From Nitrospirota bacterium (GTDB lineage: Bacteria > Nitrospirota > Thermodesulfovibrionia > UBA6902), in NCBI GenBank assembly GCA_016207885.1, contig JACQZE010000003.1, positions 310,001 through 374,000 of the forward strand: a stretch of 64,000 nt of DNA, written 5' to 3'. Positions within the stretch are counted from its first letter, which is position 1. Each line of letters begins with the position of its first letter. This document shows positions 9,170-17,335 of this stretch, in pieces. The notes beneath the pieces were generated by a model. The model was not told where the DNA came from. It made no database searches and saw nothing but the letters and a program-made list of their open reading frames with translations. The translations under genes and the position numbers were made by a program.

Positions 9170-10098
9170 CAGCTGTTTAATTTCCTGTAGTAGTCCATGG
9201 TTCTCTTTATGCCTTCCTCAGTCCCGATAGCCGCCTTCCATCCAAGCAGTTTCTCAGCCTTGCCCGAGTCTGTAAAAAACCTGCCGAGTTCGCCCACCCT
9301 CTCAGGCTTATTCAGGAACTCTATTTTTTTACCGAGGCAATGCTGAAAGTTATCAAAGACCGTGTTGACCGACACGCCTGCACCGCGCCCGATATTAAAG
9401 GTCTCCCTGTCTCCAGCTTCAAGCGTTTTGAGAGTGACATCCACAACATCGTCAATATAAATATAATCCCTCAGATGGTTCCCGTTGCCGAAGATCACAA
9501 GCGGCTCGCCTTTCAGAACCTTGTCTGTATAAATCGCGATAACCCCGACCTCGCCGAATATAGGCTGCCTCGGGCCGTAAACATTTGCATATCTGAGGAT
9601 GGAGTAGTTCAGGCCATAGTTGTCGGAAAAGTATCTGACATAATCTTCCGCGCATTTTTTTACAATGCCGTAGGAATAAACTGGTTGAAGCTCGTCAGTT
9701 TCAGCGGCAGGAAGTTTTGAAGGTTTGCCGTATACAGCGACAGAGGATGCGTAAATAAATTTCAAGACCTTGAACTCTGCGCTGCATTTTAATAGATTGA
9801 TAGTGCTTATTATGCTGCTGTGTACATCGTTATATGGGTCTTCCAGCATTACGTTCAGGTTTATCTTTGCAGCCTCGTGAATTACATGATCTATGCGGTG
9901 TTTCTCAAATACAGGCCTGAGAGCATCAAGGTCCTTGATGTCCAGATCATAAAATATCGCGGCAGGATTAAGGTTCTCTTTCTTGCCGGTGCTCAGGTCG
10001 TCCGCTACAATAACTTCATTGCCCGAAGCTATCAGCCTGTCCACGATATGAGAACCTATGAAACCCGCGCCGCCTGTTACAAGTACGCACTTACCCAT
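9169..10098 (-). CDS. NAD-dependent sugar epimerase/dehydratase (extended SDR)
   Basis: This 309-residue extended SDR has the cofactor loop VTGGAGFIGSHIVDRL at residues 7-22. VIHEAAKINLNVM and the ASSVAVYG serine motif follow, with catalytic Tyr-Lys in YGIVKKCAEDY. It belongs to the GalE/WbpP-like group of NAD-dependent UDP-sugar epimerases and dehydratases. It is extra to the canonical six Pse enzymes, and sits between the pseI-like and PseH-like genes. It may make a second nucleotide sugar for the glycan, or change the stereochemistry of a nonulosonic-acid precursor. The exact reaction cannot be read from sequence. Confidence 0.82.
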   Translation of the reverse strand: MGKCVLVTGGAGFIGSHIVDRLIASGNEVIVADDLSTGKKENLNPAAIFYDLDIKDLDALRPVFEKHRIDHVIHEAAKINLNVMLEDPYNDVHSSIISTINLLKCSAEFKVLKFIYASSVAVYGKPSKLPAAETDELQPVYSYGIVKKCAEDYVRYFSDNYGLNYSILRYANVYGPRQPIFGEVGVIAIYTDKVLKGEPLVIFGNGNHLRDYIYIDDVVDVTLKTLEAGDRETFNIGRGAGVSVNTVFDNFQHCLGKKIEFLNKPERVGELGRFFTDSGKAEKLLGWKAAIGTEEGIKRTMDYYRKLNS

Positions 10099-10120
10099 TT
10101 AGTTCCATCTCCGGAAAATA

Positions 10121-11173
10121 TCACTCAAGATGAGAATCCTTTACCGGATCCCCGCGCTTCAGGCTCACTTTAAAGGTCTTGCCGATATACTTATCAATAT
10201 CCTTTGGAAGCAGGCCGAATGCCGGCTTGCGTATCGCTATGCTCTCCCTTGTCATCTTGTCGCCTATCGCAAGATCCCTGTCAGCAACGATCCCCACCCT
10301 GAACTCGTCTCTGTGCTCCATCTCGCTTTCAGAAGGAACCAGTGCGTCATTGCCCATCCTCATCTCGGCAAAACGCACCTCACGCACAAGTTCTTTAAGC
10401 TCATCAGGCGTGCTGCTGAAGCGGTGGTCAGGCCCCGGCAGTTCTCTATCAAGCGTAAAGTGTTTCTCTATTATGCAGGCACCAAGTGTGGCCGCCTGAA
10501 CCGCGGCAGCCCATCCTTCAGTATGATCGGAAAAACCCACAGGCACGTTGTATGTGTCTTTAAGCGCTGCTATCTTTCTGAGGTTAACATCCTTCTCTTT
10601 TGTGGGATAGCTGCTAACGCAGTGCAAAAGAGTTGCGGGGCTCTTCCCCCCTTCCCTTACCGCGGAAAGGGCATTGGAGATATCTTCGCCGGTTGCCATG
10701 CCGGTAGAAATTATGACCATGGCTCCCGTGCTTCCCATATATCTTAAAAGCGGAAGATGAGTGATGTAATCAGAGCCGTTCTTTAACGCCTCAACGCCGT
10801 TCCTTATTAAATCATCAACCCCGTTCTCAGAGGTCGGGGTTGACATGAAGACGATGCCGAGATCATCACAAAGCCTTTTAAGCGGAGCTATCCACTCATT
10901 CCTGAATTCGCTGCGTTTGCATATCTCCCATAATGGTTCCGTTATCTCTTTGCCCCGGCTGACGTATGTGTACTGAATGCTCCTGTCCGTGAGAAAATCC
11001 TCGGTCAGAAAATTCTGGAACTTGACCGAATCAGCCCCTGATTCCGCCGCCGCCCTTATCGATCTCTCAGCAAGTTCATAAGAGCCGTTATGGTTGAGGC
11101 CTACCTCGGCAATAATGAAGGCCGGAGAACCGGCGCCTATCGTATGATCTTTCAGCTTAATGGAATTCATCAT
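10121..11173 (-). CDS. pseI: PseI/NeuB-family nonulosonic acid synthase
   Basis: This 350-residue protein has the NeuB barrel start SPAFIIAEVGLNHNGSYELA, then ESGADSVKFQ near residue 48, LKNGSDYITHLPLL and VIISTGMAT. The histidine-rich SFSDHTEG-like segment reads VGFSDHTEGWAAA, and IIEKHFTLDRELPGPDH closes the barrel. Residues 285-350 form the C-terminal antifreeze-like SAF domain (AIRKPAFGLLPKDIDKYIG). These enzymes condense phosphoenolpyruvate with a free hexosamine to give a nine-carbon acid. PseB, PseC and PseG in the same operon make pseudaminic acid the most likely product. The substrate-loop residues would need structural comparison to exclude a legionaminic-type sugar. Its start overlaps the upstream aminotransferase stop. 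Confidence 0.85.
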   Translation of the reverse strand: MMNSIKLKDHTIGAGSPAFIIAEVGLNHNGSYELAERSIRAAAESGADSVKFQNFLTEDFLTDRSIQYTYVSRGKEITEPLWEICKRSEFRNEWIAPLKRLCDDLGIVFMSTPTSENGVDDLIRNGVEALKNGSDYITHLPLLRYMGSTGAMVIISTGMATGEDISNALSAVREGGKSPATLLHCVSSYPTKEKDVNLRKIAALKDTYNVPVGFSDHTEGWAAAVQAATLGACIIEKHFTLDRELPGPDHRFSSTPDELKELVREVRFAEMRMGNDALVPSESEMEHRDEFRVGIVADRDLAIGDKMTRESIAIRKPAFGLLPKDIDKYIGKTFKVSLKRGDPVKDSHLE

Positions 11174-12480
11174 GCAAATCTTTTAAAACCTGTCTGGCAG
11201 ACAGGGCCTTTAAGATATTTCCGCGGATCTCCTTCTTTTATTGCCGCGGAAATAAATTTGAAGGCTTCGCCAACAGCCTCAAGATACTTTCTGACCGACA
11301 CTTCATCATGCGCATATGACGCATAAAAAGATGTCGCAGCGAGAAACCCTTTCTCAAGCATAAGCTGTGTAAAGAGAGTAGTTAAGGCCTGAGGCTCTTT
11401 ATATCTGAAGGAGAAGCTGCTCAGCGGGTATATGCCGGCTATATCTATATCAAGCCCGTTCATTTCCGCGGCAAGCCTCCATCCATCCTGGATCATCCTG
11501 CCTGTATCAGATAAATGTTTCAGGACATTCTTCTCTCTTATCTTTTTAATGGTCGCAAGAGATGCCGCAGGCCCGACCCTGTCGGTCCAGTATGTGCTGC
11601 TTATAAAGGTATCCTCCGCGACATTCATAACATCTCTCCTTCCTATGACCGCTGCCATGGGAAAACCGTTGCTCATCGCCTTGCCGAATACCGCCATGTC
11701 AGGCTCTATCCCGAAGAGAAGATGCGCCCCCCCCTCTGTCAGCCTCCATCCGGCTGTTATCTCGTCAAAGATAAAGATGATCTCAAGCTCTCTTGTAATG
11801 CTTCGTATTATCTCCAGAAACCCCTTCTCAGGCTGGTAGTTCCGGATAGGCTCCATTACTACAGCCCCGATACTTTCTCTGTGCTCTTCAATTAATTTAA
11901 GAAAACCATCCCTGTCATTATAGTTGAAAGGATATGCCGTCCCCTTAAGCCCTTTTGGTACGCCCAGATGGCTGAGTCCCGGCATCAGGTGGCCTCCAAG
12001 CGAATCCATGTCAGAAAGATTTGCCGCGAGATACCAGTCATGCCATCCGTGATAGCCGCAAAACAGCACTTTGTCCCTGCCGGTCTTTGCCCTGGCTATC
12101 CTGACAGCTACAGAGACCGCCTCTCCGCCTGACCTTGTGAACCTTGCCATATCCGCCCATGGATGCAGCCCGCACAGAACCTCTGCAAGCTCCACCTCTT
12201 CAGGAGGATTTAACGAAGACATATTCCCGCGGTCCACAACATCCTTTACAGCTTTATTGACATCATCATCCGCGTATCCGAGGATGCAGGTGCCGACAGA
12301 CATGTGCCCCATATCCAGATACCTGTTGCCGTCAAGGTCGATCACCTCGCAGCCTTTTGCCGAGTCAAAATAGGCGGGCCACAGTTCAGGCAGGGTCTTC
12401 TCCGGTTTTTTTGATAGAAGCTGAGACCCTCCCGGGATCAGCTTTTGAGCCTTTTTATATAAATCCTGTCCCTTACCCAT
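11170..12480 (-). CDS. Class III aminotransferase, glutamate-1-semialdehyde aminomutase-like
   Basis: This 436-residue fold-type I PLP enzyme has YLDMGHMSVGTCILGYADDD, the phosphate-binding TRSGGEAVSVAVRIARAKTG, and YHGWHDW. The acidic IIFIFDEITAGWR and Schiff-base lysine segment AVFGKAMSNGFPMAAVIG are also present. It resembles HemL, but the genuine hemL is at 47,527-48,819, and this copy is embedded in the nonulosonic-acid operon with 4-base overlaps. Similar aminomutase-like aminotransferases occur in spore-coat and flagellin glycan clusters. It therefore probably transaminates a sugar or a keto-acid side chain rather than making aminolaevulinate. It is an addition to the standard pseudaminate set. 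Confidence 0.82.
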   Translation of the reverse strand: MGKGQDLYKKAQKLIPGGSQLLSKKPEKTLPELWPAYFDSAKGCEVIDLDGNRYLDMGHMSVGTCILGYADDDVNKAVKDVVDRGNMSSLNPPEEVELAEVLCGLHPWADMARFTRSGGEAVSVAVRIARAKTGRDKVLFCGYHGWHDWYLAANLSDMDSLGGHLMPGLSHLGVPKGLKGTAYPFNYNDRDGFLKLIEEHRESIGAVVMEPIRNYQPEKGFLEIIRSITRELEIIFIFDEITAGWRLTEGGAHLLFGIEPDMAVFGKAMSNGFPMAAVIGRRDVMNVAEDTFISSTYWTDRVGPAASLATIKKIREKNVLKHLSDTGRMIQDGWRLAAEMNGLDIDIAGIYPLSSFSFRYKEPQALTTLFTQLMLEKGFLAATSFYASYAHDEVSVRKYLEAVGEAFKFISAAIKEGDPRKYLKGPVCQTGFKRFA

Positions 12481-13264
12481 CAGCTCTCCTTTTCTTTAAA
12501 AATAGGGCATCTTCCATCAGTGATTTCTGATAGCCCTCATTGCGTTGGTGTTTAGTATTCCAGGTCTTGAGCTCCGGCCTGCTCTCCAGAAGCGAAAGTA
12601 TGTCATCAGTAGTGAAGGCAGGATTTCCCCTATAAAGTGCTTCATAGATCATTGCGGCCAGCTCAAAGTCGGCAGGTTCATCAACTGTCCACCGCAGCAT
12701 CGAAAGGTCAACATCATTTTTTACGCTCCCGACCTTGAACCGCTGCGGCTGTTGATGTATAAAAGGGGTCACATGTTCCCTTTCCGAGGGAAGGATCGCT
12801 TCCTTCCACGCCTGGGCCATGCAGGCAAAGCGAAAGACCTCCACATCGAGCCCGTCAGGATAGGTCGGTTCCACCGCATTGCTTGTATAATCATATCCTC
12901 CGAGAAGATGAAATTCAATTACGCGGTCGATCACCTGCGGGTCGGCAAGAGGACAGTCTGCAGTAAGCCGTACGATATGTTCAGGTTGATATGGCTGAGC
13001 GGCAAAATAGAACCTGTCAAGCACATCATTGAGGCTGCCGCGAAAGCAATTGATATCATTCTCCCTGCATACCTGTTCCAGCACATCATCACTGGGGTCG
13101 GTGCTTGTTGCGACGATAAGCGTATTGATCATTGACGAGCGGTCTAACCGCTCGATCTGGCGCAGCAGCATCGGCTTGCCGAGGATAGGCATAAGCACCT
13201 TACCCGGCAGTCTTGTGGATGATACCCTCGCTTGCAGGATCGCTAAAATATCGTCCTGTTTCAT
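12473..13264 (-). CDS. SpsF-type cytidylyltransferase (PseF role)
   Basis: The product has 263 residues. The ATG at 13264 is preferred because GGAGG is spaced 5 bases before it and it overlaps the upstream stop by 4 bases; the ATG at 13276 would place that site inside the gene. The nucleotide-binding signature is ILQARVSSTRLPGKVLMP, with VRLTADCPLADPQVIDRVI and LRWTVDEPADFELAAMIYE following. This is the SpsF/CMP-KDO-synthetase-like group rather than the NeuA-like PseF group. In this operon it is the only candidate to activate the nonulosonic acid with CTP. The C-terminal 40 residues are charged and may be an added segment. Confidence 0.82.
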   Translation of the reverse strand: MKQDDILAILQARVSSTRLPGKVLMPILGKPMLLRQIERLDRSSMINTLIVATSTDPSDDVLEQVCRENDINCFRGSLNDVLDRFYFAAQPYQPEHIVRLTADCPLADPQVIDRVIEFHLLGGYDYTSNAVEPTYPDGLDVEVFRFACMAQAWKEAILPSEREHVTPFIHQQPQRFKVGSVKNDVDLSMLRWTVDEPADFELAAMIYEALYRGNPAFTTDDILSLLESRPELKTWNTKHQRNEGYQKSLMEDALFLKKRRADG

Positions 13265-14139
13265 GTTGTCCTCCATTTTGAAGGGTTAACGATCGATTCA
13301 TCGTTTATGGCAAATCCGCTGAAGAGTGCAGGAGAAGATGGCTTCCATTGGGAGCATATCTCCTCTAACTGCCGGTGCGTGTTCACCCCGCAAAGAACGA
13401 CATCCACTTCATCCAGCCCTGCCGCAAAGCCGAGAGCTCCCTGAACCGCTGTCAATCCCTGCTGCTTCAGGTGCGCGTGATATTGTGATAAATGTGTTTT
13501 GATCGAATTAAAATAAGAAGGCAGTCTTTCAGGCTCCATCAATAGCAGGCCCTGCAGAAAGACCGACCTGGCATGGATCTCGATACCTGCTTTTTTAAGC
13601 CTTGCAAGATGCCCGCTCAGCAGCAGGCGCTGATCCAGAACATTCAGCGGGACCTGGATGATATCGATATGGAATATATCCAGGATACTGTCGATCTCTT
13701 CGCTGCGATAGGCCGATACGCCTATCTTTTGAACATATCCCTGCCGTTTCAGTTCCTGCATCTTTTTGATCAGGATCATCCCTCCCGGTGACAGTATGTC
13801 ACCGGCATTATGGGCGAGCAGGCCGTACACCGAGCTGACCTTCATATTTTTCAAAGAACGATAGAGTGTCTGCTCAAGAAGCAGCGCCGAATCCTGAGTT
13901 ACCTCTGAACCTGAAAAGACAGGGGTCTTTGTAACGATAGAAAAATTGTAGTCCTCAGGCATCGCGTCTCCCAGAACCTCTTCGCTGTTGCCATAGAGAG
14001 CTGCTGTATCCAGGTAATGTATCCCTGCCCGTTGCGCAACAGCCAGTATCTTCCTTACCTCATCAGGATCTGTCTTTCCGGCAGGATTGGATATCCCGTA
14101 ATCCATACCGAACTGAACAGTGCCCAAGCCGAGCTTCAC
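13261..14139 (-). CDS. Aldo/keto reductase
   Basis: This 292-residue protein has the aldo/keto reductase barrel pattern. GLGTVQFGMDYGISN is at the N-terminus, and YLDTAALYGNSEEVLGDAM contains the Asp and catalytic Tyr. Lys is in FSIVTKTPVFSG and His in VYGLLAHNAGD. Many such reductases occur beside SpsF-type genes in bacterial glycan clusters. Their role is unproven, but they may reduce a keto-sugar or be involved in acyl-group supply. The gene overlaps pseC by 4 bases and the cytidylyltransferase gene by 4 bases, so all three should be co-translated. NADPH is the likely cofactor. Confidence 0.85.
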   Translation of the reverse strand: MKLGLGTVQFGMDYGISNPAGKTDPDEVRKILAVAQRAGIHYLDTAALYGNSEEVLGDAMPEDYNFSIVTKTPVFSGSEVTQDSALLLEQTLYRSLKNMKVSSVYGLLAHNAGDILSPGGMILIKKMQELKRQGYVQKIGVSAYRSEEIDSILDIFHIDIIQVPLNVLDQRLLLSGHLARLKKAGIEIHARSVFLQGLLLMEPERLPSYFNSIKTHLSQYHAHLKQQGLTAVQGALGFAAGLDEVDVVLCGVNTHRQLEEICSQWKPSSPALFSGFAINDESIVNPSKWRTT

Positions 14140-15353
14140 TGGCCGGCCTTCTTGATCGTGTCGATGATACAGCCCTGAACATTCTTAACATCATCATCCG
14201 TCATCGCCGGATATATCGGGATTGAAAGGCATTTGCTGTAATATGCTTCGGCATTCGGGCAATCGCCCCATCCGGTCTTGAAATTCTTCCTGTAATAAGG
14301 CTGTGTGTGCACCGGTATATAGTGAACCTGTGTATTCATCCCTTTCTTCTTCAGTTCAGTCATAAACTTCGCCCTGTCCGTGCCGAACCTCTCCCAATCC
14401 AACAGAAGGATATAAAGATGAAAGTTGCTGTCGCAGTCAGAGGACTCATAAGGAGTTTGAATATTTTCGATCCTGCCAAAGAATTCATTGTACATGCTGA
14501 CTATCTCGCGCCTGCGCTTTGCAAACCGGTTCAGCTTCTTCATCTGCGATATTCCGAGGGCGCACTGTATGTCTGTTATACGGTAGTTGTATCCGAGGTC
14601 AAGCTGCTCGTAATACCACGGGTTGGCCGCTTCGGATAATCTTCCTTCAATATGCTGAAATGCGTCTTCCCTGTTTACAAAATCTCCGGGGATATTCGTT
14701 ATGCCGTGATTCCTGAGCCTTCTCAGTTTCCTGTAAAGTTCTTCATCATTTGTCAGCACAGCGCCGCCCTCGCCGGTCGTAATGTGCTTTACAGGATGAA
14801 AGCTCATCACGGTCATGTCTGAGAAGGCGCATGAGCCGGCCGCCTTGCCTTTATAATAAGAGCCCTGTGCCTGAGATGCGTCTTCGATAACAAAAATCTT
14901 CTTATTGAATTCCCTGCCCTTCTCTTTTGCCAGATCATAAACAGTCTCCATGTCAGCGCTCTGGCCCGCAAAGTCCACAGGTATTATTATCTTCGTGCGT
15001 TCCGTTATCTTCTTCTCTATCTCAGAAACAGATATATTGTATGTTTGAGGGTCGATGTCGGCAAAGACAGGCGTTGAGCCGCAGTATGCCGCGCAATTGG
15101 CTGAAGCTACAAAAGTGATTGGCGAGGTTATGACTTCATCCCCTTTGCCTGAGCCTGCTGCAAGGCAGGCGATGTGTAGCGCGGAGGTTCCTGAATTAAC
15201 TGCTACTGCGTATTTTGCACCGCAGCTTTCGGTGAGCGCCTTTTCAAACTCATCTATCTTCGGCCCCTGCGTGATAAGATCTGAACGCAGGACATCGGCA
15301 ACCGCCTGTATATCTTCTTCATCTATCCACTGTCTGCCGTAGGTGTAATTCAT
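14136..15353 (-). CDS. pseC: PseC aminotransferase (DegT/DnrJ/EryC1 family)
   Basis: This 405-residue PLP enzyme has AVAVNSGTSALHIACLAAG, ITSPITFVASANCAAYCG and VIEDASQAQGSYYKGKAAG. The Schiff-base lysine is in VMSFHPVKHITTGEGGAV, and LGYNYRITDIQCALGISQ follows. These match PseC, which adds the 4-amino group to the 4-keto sugar made by PseB, using glutamate. It is the second gene after the operon's leader and lies 13 bases from pseB. The length matches the family, a little longer than the Helicobacter enzyme because of an inserted loop around residues 220-240 (NREDAFQHIEGRLSEAANP). Confidence 0.9.
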   Translation of the reverse strand: MNYTYGRQWIDEEDIQAVADVLRSDLITQGPKIDEFEKALTESCGAKYAVAVNSGTSALHIACLAAGSGKGDEVITSPITFVASANCAAYCGSTPVFADIDPQTYNISVSEIEKKITERTKIIIPVDFAGQSADMETVYDLAKEKGREFNKKIFVIEDASQAQGSYYKGKAAGSCAFSDMTVMSFHPVKHITTGEGGAVLTNDEELYRKLRRLRNHGITNIPGDFVNREDAFQHIEGRLSEAANPWYYEQLDLGYNYRITDIQCALGISQMKKLNRFAKRRREIVSMYNEFFGRIENIQTPYESSDCDSNFHLYILLLDWERFGTDRAKFMTELKKKGMNTQVHYIPVHTQPYYRKNFKTGWGDCPNAEAYYSKCLSIPIYPAMTDDDVKNVQGCIIDTIKKAGQ

Positions 15354-15366
15354 AAGAAAATTATTC

Positions 15367-16341
15367 TTATATCAGTTTCTTCAGGTCTTCCACGGAGAGC
15401 CACTTGTCATTGGTATTGCTTGCGTACCTGAAATTATCTTTAACAGGCTTGCCGCCGTTTGATTTATGGCTGTCGCCTGACCACCAGTTGAACTCCGGCT
15501 CGACAATATAGAAATCATCAAATTCCAGCGTATGCCTGGCATCGTCTTCAGTTATCATGACCTCGTGTATCTTTTCGCCCGGCCTTATCCCGACTATCTC
15601 GTGTTTGCATTCAGGGGCTATGGCGCCGGCAAGGTCCATTATATTCATGCTCGGTATCTTGGGGACAAAGAGCTCGCCGCCCACGGTCATTGAAAGGCAT
15701 TGAAGGACAAAATCAACACCCTGCTCAAGTGTTATCCAGAAGCGTGTCATCTCAGTATCGGTGATCGGTATTAAACCTGTCTTCTTTGCATCTTTAAAGA
15801 ACGGGATAACGCTTCCCCTGCTGCCCACGACATTGCCGTATCTTACGACAGAGAACCTTGTGCCGTGAGCTCCTGAATATGAATTCCCTGCGATAAAGAG
15901 TTTATCCGAGCAGAGCTTTGTCGCGCCGTAAAGATTGATCGGGTTCGCCGCCTTGTCAGTGCTCAGCGCCACAACCTTCTTCACCTCTCTGTCTATGGCT
16001 GCGTTGATGATGTTCTCCGCGCCGAGGACATTTGTCTTTATAACCTCAAAAGGATTTCTCTCCGCTGCCGGGACCTGTTTCAGCGCTGCCGCGTGAATGA
16101 CATAATCCACCTTATCAAACGCCCTGTAAAGCCTGTCTTTGTCCCTTACATCTCCGAGAAAATACCTCATGCAAGGATATTCCTTCTCAGAAAAGACCTG
16201 CGCCATCTCAAACTGCTTCAGCTCATCACGGCTTAAGATAATAAGCCTGTCCGGCTTGTATCTCTTAAGTATTACCTCTGTGCACTTCTTCCCGAATGAG
16301 CCTGTTCCGCCTGTGATCAATATCGATTTTCCGTTTAACAT
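15367..16341 (-). CDS. pseB: PseB UDP-GlcNAc 4,6-dehydratase (inverting)
   Basis: This 324-residue SDR has the NADP loop ILITGGTGSFGKKCTEVIL and FLGDVRDKDRLYRAF. VDYVIHAAALKQVPAAERNP is strongly characteristic of the PseB/FlaA1 group, and the catalytic Tyr-Lys pair is in NLYGATKLCSDKLFI. PseB removes water from UDP-GlcNAc with inversion at C5, giving the 4-keto-L-arabino intermediate that starts pseudaminate synthesis. A ribosome site GGGAG precedes the ATG. It is the first structural gene after the 212-base leader that carries a terminator-like hairpin and an ops-like site, so antitermination probably controls it and everything downstream. Confidence 0.92.
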   Translation of the reverse strand: MLNGKSILITGGTGSFGKKCTEVILKRYKPDRLIILSRDELKQFEMAQVFSEKEYPCMRYFLGDVRDKDRLYRAFDKVDYVIHAAALKQVPAAERNPFEVIKTNVLGAENIINAAIDREVKKVVALSTDKAANPINLYGATKLCSDKLFIAGNSYSGAHGTRFSVVRYGNVVGSRGSVIPFFKDAKKTGLIPITDTEMTRFWITLEQGVDFVLQCLSMTVGGELFVPKIPSMNIMDLAGAIAPECKHEIVGIRPGEKIHEVMITEDDARHTLEFDDFYIVEPEFNWWSGDSHKSNGGKPVKDNFRYASNTNDKWLSVEDLKKLI

Positions 16342-16408
16342 ATCATTCTCCCGTTATTATTAATATCCTTTTATACCCGTAAATATTAATTTATTTCCCT
16401 CTTTTTTA

Positions 16409-16420
16409 CACTGCTCCGCC
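16409..16420 (-). promoter_or_regulatory. ops-like pause/antitermination element
   Basis: Read on the minus strand, the bases are GGCGGAGCAGTG. This resembles the enterobacterial ops element GGCGGTAGCGTG, which recruits RfaH to paused polymerase. It lies about 70 bases before pseB and downstream of the NusG-paralogue gene. The match is partial and the resemblance could be chance, so this is a suggestion only. Confidence 0.3.
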
Positions 16421-16431
16421 CTTTCAGTTAC

Positions 16432-16453
16432 ACCTGCCTGCCGTCAGGCAGGT
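16432..16453. repeat. Short palindrome ACCTGCCTG-n4-CAGGCAGGT
   Basis: The 9-base arms are perfect with a 4-base loop (CCGT). A degenerate relative, CCTGTCTGGCAGACAGG, lies at about 11,190-11,206 inside the end of the aminomutase-like gene. The palindrome sits in the pseB leader and could fold in the transcript, but it has no T-run, so it is not itself a terminator. Confidence 0.5.
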
Positions 16454-16471
16454 TTCTGCAACCTAGAGGGT

Positions 16472-16550
16472 GAAAAAGTTAAGAATTAATAATTAAGAGT
16501 TGAGAGTTGAATTTATTAATTCTCAACTTACAACTTTCAACTCTTAACTT
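16472..16550 (-). terminator. Long A/T-rich terminator-like hairpin in the pse leader
   Basis: On the minus strand the RNA would read AAGTTAAGAG and close with TCTTAACTTTTT. Inside this, GTTGA/TCAAC-type repeats form a second stem, and the last arm runs into five T residues. The structure lies between the NusG-like gene and pseB on the same strand, as an intrinsic terminator or attenuator would. The stem is A/T-rich, so its strength is uncertain. The internal GAGTTGA repeats also look like simple-sequence expansion. Confidence 0.5.
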
Positions 16551-16553
16551 TAC

Positions 16554-17072
16554 TTATATTCTCTCTACATCAGAGGCGTTTATACTGAGCGCAACGCCCT
16601 GAGTGAGTACATCAACAGAAAGAACGAGCATATGCCTGCCCGCCTTCTGGACAAGCATCCCTTCAACACCGCGCATCGGCCCGTGCATTATCCTGACCCT
16701 CTGCCCTTCCTTCAGATACGGGTAGGGGTCAAGAGGTTCATTGCTCTCCACAGCCTTTATCAGCGATGTGATCTGCTCATCAGGCACAGGCACAGGCTCT
16801 CCAGGCGCACCGCTTAAGAGATTGACTGCGCCGTTTATCTTCAGGACATTAAGTATGTCCTTCGTCCTTTTTGGTATATGGACAAAGAGATATCCCGGAA
16901 AGAGCGGAAATGAGACCATCTTCTTCCTGTCCTTCCATCTTCTTAACTTCTCAACAGTCGGAAGAAACGCCTCTACCCCTTTCATCGTAAGCCTCTCCAG
17001 CACATGAAACTCATGCCTTGACCTTACATTCACCGCAAACCACTGCGGCTCTATCGCATCTATATTTTCCAT
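16554..17072 (-). CDS. NusG-paralogue transcription antiterminator (UpxY/RfaH/LoaP type)
   Basis: This 172-residue protein has an NGN domain: WFAVNVRSRHEFHVLERL, then VEAFLPTVEKLRRWKDRKK and LFPGYLFVHIP. A short C-terminal KOW domain follows, with YLKEGQRVRIMHGPMRGVEGML. The KWKDRKK-like basic stretch and FPGYLFV motif are those of specialised NusG paralogues, which bind paused polymerase at glycan operon leaders. A GGAG site is 7 bases before the ATG. It stands first in the nonulosonic-acid operon, followed by a terminator-like hairpin and an ops-like site. The likely job is to let polymerase read through the 16-kb operon. Confidence 0.88.
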   Translation of the reverse strand: MENIDAIEPQWFAVNVRSRHEFHVLERLTMKGVEAFLPTVEKLRRWKDRKKMVSFPLFPGYLFVHIPKRTKDILNVLKINGAVNLLSGAPGEPVPVPDEQITSLIKAVESNEPLDPYPYLKEGQRVRIMHGPMRGVEGMLVQKAGRHMLVLSVDVLTQGVALSINASDVERI

Positions 17073-17152
17073 TTATACTCCGGCATTAAATATAAAGTCA
17101 TCTAATCAACCACCCCAGCAACCACGACATTTCTGGGCAAGGTATCAAGGCT

Positions 17153-17291
17153 GTCATTCCGGCTTGTCCGGAATCCTTCTTCTTTATATCCCCTCTAAAA
17201 AGAGGGGAAGGGGTGTGTTTTATTTGAACATCCCCCTGTATCCCCCTTTTCTAAGGGGGAATAAAAACGATTCCCGACAAGCGGGAATGAC
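17153..17291. repeat. GTCATTCC inverted-repeat element, copy A
   Basis: The left end GTCATTCCGGCTTGTCCGG and right end CCCGACAAGCGGGAATGAC are imperfect inverted repeats of each other. Between them lies a G/C-block core: CCCCTCTAAAAAGAGGGG, a GTGTGTTTTA stretch, CCCCCTGTATCCCCC and TAAGGGGGA. Two other copies share this core (25,516-25,670 and 36,010-36,110). It is a non-coding, MITE-like element between the NusG-like gene and the regulator gene. Confidence 0.8.
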
Positions 17292-17335
17292 GATTATTAC
17301 CATCTCAACAAATATATTTATATTCAGCAAAGTAT

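Noticed and set aside
11170-12480. A second hemL gene
   Set aside because: It is aminomutase-like but embedded by overlaps in the glycan operon, and a canonical hemL is at 47,527-48,819, so a haem role was not assigned.
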